This document shows positions 62,642 through 64,000 of a DNA stretch of 64,000 nucleotides, piece after piece. A program made the translations under genes and the position numbers. This DNA comes from Clostridia bacterium. GTDB lineage: Bacteria; Bacillota; Clostridia; Lachnospirales; Cellulosilyticaceae. How positions within the stretch are numbered: position 1 is the stretch's first letter; every line of letters starts with the position of its first letter. The stretch is taken from positions 40,402 through 104,401 of the forward strand of contig JARBUI010000011.1 of the NCBI GenBank assembly GCA_029239755.1. Direction: 5' to 3'. The notes beneath the pieces are model-generated. The model saw nothing but the letters and a program-made list of their open reading frames with translations. It did not search any database and was not told where the DNA came from.

Positions 62642-63645
62642 TAACAACTTTCCCTAACAATAAGCTTGTGTGGAATGACCACCTTGATTTTTTCTTTCCT
62701 CGTATCGGTAATTTGTTCTAACAGCAACTTAACGCTAAGTTCTCCCATGAACTTGGTATAAATTTTAATTGTAGATAAGGTAGGAGAGGTATACTGACAA
62801 GCTGCTATGTCATTGCAGCCTATTATAGATATGTCTTCAGGAATACGAAGATTAAGCTCGTTAAGTGCCCGTATGCCCCCTATAGCCAAAGAATCACTAG
62901 CCATAAAGACACATGACGGCGGATTGTCTTTATTAGCTTGAATTAGGCTGTGCATAAGCTCATAGCCATCTTTAAAATCATAATGCCCAACCCTTACGTA
63001 GGAAGGATTGTAGAGATTAAGTCTAGTCAAATAATCTACAAATTCACTTTCTCTGTCATCAGCCCCGAGCTCCGCGGCTCCAACGACTTTTTCTCTTCCA
63101 CCGATGTAGGCAATGTTTGTATGTCCTTTATCTATTAGGTAATCCAGAACATCTCTTGTAATTTGCCTGAAGTCAACCTGTACACTATCAAATTCAAAGC
63201 CTGTAGAAGCACCATGAGCAAAGACTATTGTTTCTGAGTATCTCCTGAAATTATTTATTTGATTTTCCTCAAAGCGTCCTAATAAAATCATGCCGTCAAA
63301 ACTCTCACAGGGAAAGCTGCCACTAAGAGCATCTTCTTTATAGATTTTAACAAGATTGAGATTGTTAGCTTTACATTCTTCATCTATACCGATTCGGATA
63401 GATAAAAAGTAAGGGTCATTAAGTTCCTCGAGTTCGCTGCAACAGCTAATGAGTCCTATGGTTAAAACATTTGAAGTTGATTTAGGTGAGCGGTTAGGCT
63501 TTTGATAAGAGAGATTTTCAGCTACCTCAAATATACGTTGTTTAGTTTCTAAGGAGACGCTGATGGTCTCATCAAGATTTAAGACTCTGGATACAGTTGC
63601 GGGAGATACCTGTGCAAGCTTTGCTATATCTCTTATGGTTGCCAT
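62641..63645 (-). CDS. LacI/GalR family regulator, probable arabinose-locus repressor
   Basis: About 334 residues. HTH ATIRDIAKLAQVSPATVSRVLNLDETISVS at the N-terminus in two consecutive parts, hinge, then a sugar-binding effector domain with VFMASDSLAIGGIRAL. The start 63645 has a GGAGG box at 63658-63653; an open frame of 26 more codons upstream is not family-like. It is divergent from araA, with 12-bp direct repeats over the araA promoter as candidate sites. It is a LacI-type protein, unlike Bacillus AraR, which carries a GntR-type DNA-binding domain. Confidence 0.88.
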   Translation of the reverse strand: MATIRDIAKLAQVSPATVSRVLNLDETISVSLETKQRIFEVAENLSYQKPNRSPKSTSNVLTIGLISCCSELEELNDPYFLSIRIGIDEECKANNLNLVKIYKEDALSGSFPCESFDGMILLGRFEENQINNFRRYSETIVFAHGASTGFEFDSVQVDFRQITRDVLDYLIDKGHTNIAYIGGREKVVGAAELGADDRESEFVDYLTRLNLYNPSYVRVGHYDFKDGYELMHSLIQANKDNPPSCVFMASDSLAIGGIRALNELNLRIPEDISIIGCNDIAACQYTSPTLSTIKIYTKFMGELSVKLLLEQITDTRKEKIKVVIPHKLIVRESC

Positions 63646-63734
63646 GCTGATAACCTCCAATGTATAAAATAATGTATTTAGTATACCATATAGACATCTA
63701 TAAGCAAATAAAAAAGTAAACAAAATGAAAATAT

Positions 63735-63777
63735 ATTTACTAAACGAATTGATAATTTACTAAACGTATACTATAAT
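63735..63777 (+). promoter_or_regulatory. araA promoter with two 12-bp direct repeats
   Basis: TTGATA (63749-63754), 17 bases, TATAAT (63772-63777). The 12-mer ATTTACTAAACG occurs at 63735-63746 and 63755-63766, exactly 20 bp apart; one copy abuts the -35 and the other fills the spacer. Occupancy would block polymerase. Confidence 0.65.
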
Positions 63778-63835
63778 AGTATTATCAAATACTTATAAAA
63801 ATATAAGTAAATAACAGAAGGGGTGCAATCATACG

Positions 63836-64000
63836 ATGAAAAAATATGTATTTTGGTTTGTAACAGGAAGTCAGCATCTTTACGGAGAAGAAACACTCAA
63901 GGAAGTAGCAAGTAATTCTCAAAAAATAGTAGAATTATTAAATCAGTCCCAAGATATTGCCTATGAAATAATCTGGAAACCAACGGTTAAAACACCTGAT
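63836..64000 (+). CDS. araA: L-arabinose isomerase, 3'-truncated by window edge
   Basis: The first 55 codons are present. The N-terminus FWFVTGSQHLYGEETLK is the highly conserved AraA start, which makes identification safe despite truncation. Converts L-arabinose to L-ribulose. ATG 63836 is preceded by GAAGGGG at 63817-63823. Divergent from a LacI-type regulator and preceded by repeated operator-like elements. Confidence 0.93.
   Translation, partial: MKKYVFWFVTGSQHLYGEETLKEVASNSQKIVELLNQSQDIAYEIIWKPTVKTPD

Overview
The window is about 64 kb of low-GC DNA with dense operons, strong AGGAGG-type ribosome binding sites, many rho-independent terminators, YesM/YesN two-component systems, DegV, CsoR and MocR proteins. 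This points to an anaerobic, low-GC Gram-positive of the Clostridia, probably a plant-polysaccharide degrader of the Lachnospirales/Cellulosilyticum kind; the exact taxon is inference. I see no rRNA, tRNA, CRISPR array, prophage or insertion sequence.

Layout. 1-3313: metal-homeostasis operon (two COG0523 GTPases, a YcgR-type permease, a YcgQ-type DUF1980 protein), cut by the left edge. 3656-12818: sugar-uptake locus with YesM-type kinase, YesN-type regulator, lipoprotein binding protein, two MalFG-type permeases, a URO-D-like protein and a glycosidase-like protein with a GHL6/trimerisation architecture; no transporter ATPase is present. 13047-19081: TetR regulator with a MacB-like ATPase and permease, an HlyD adaptor and a TolC-like coiled-coil protein. 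19289-22493: operon of a DUF4867-like protein, an L-fucose/L-arabinose isomerase-like protein and a LacI regulator, behind a consensus promoter flanked by two operator-like palindromes. 22670-25407: MocR regulator and a paralogous aminotransferase. 25631-27213: an AnfO-like protein and a MORN-repeat protein with a Cys cluster, with no nitrogenase in view. 27428-36392: two DegV paralogues bracketing csoR-copZ, a split chromate transporter, lgt, an OmpR-type two-component system with a divergent secreted protein, and a ferredoxin-like membrane protein with thioredoxin and rhodanese.

37063-44960: a second OmpR-type two-component system divergent from a repeat-containing secreted protein and a second HlyD/MacB/lipoprotein/ATPase/TolC-like export operon. 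45247-49643: CoA-disulfide reductase with rhodanese, a Crp/Fnr regulator, a lipid kinase and a Gfo/Idh oxidoreductase. 49712-50731: HD-GYP protein. 50949-60752: a second YesM/YesN pair with a membrane-anchored protein carrying two sugar-binding domains, followed by a YtfQ-YtfR-YtfT-YjfF-type transporter. 60826-64000: chemoreceptor, LacI-type regulator, and divergent araA cut by the right edge.

How the genes fit together. The right-hand 13 kb reads as one pentose or furanose sensing, uptake and use locus: extracellular sensing (tandem binding protein with kinase and regulator), ABC import, chemotaxis, and LacI-controlled L-arabinose isomerase. The two export loci each pair a MacB-like pump with an adaptor and a TolC-like helical protein, which is unexpected if the cell has one membrane. 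The two OmpR-type systems look like paralogous modules: each is divergent from a small secreted protein, and the two promoters share 11-bp-spaced CACA repeats. A near-palindrome shared by the ferredoxin/thioredoxin/rhodanese and CoA-disulfide reductase promoters suggests one Crp/Fnr regulon for thiol or sulfur redox chemistry.
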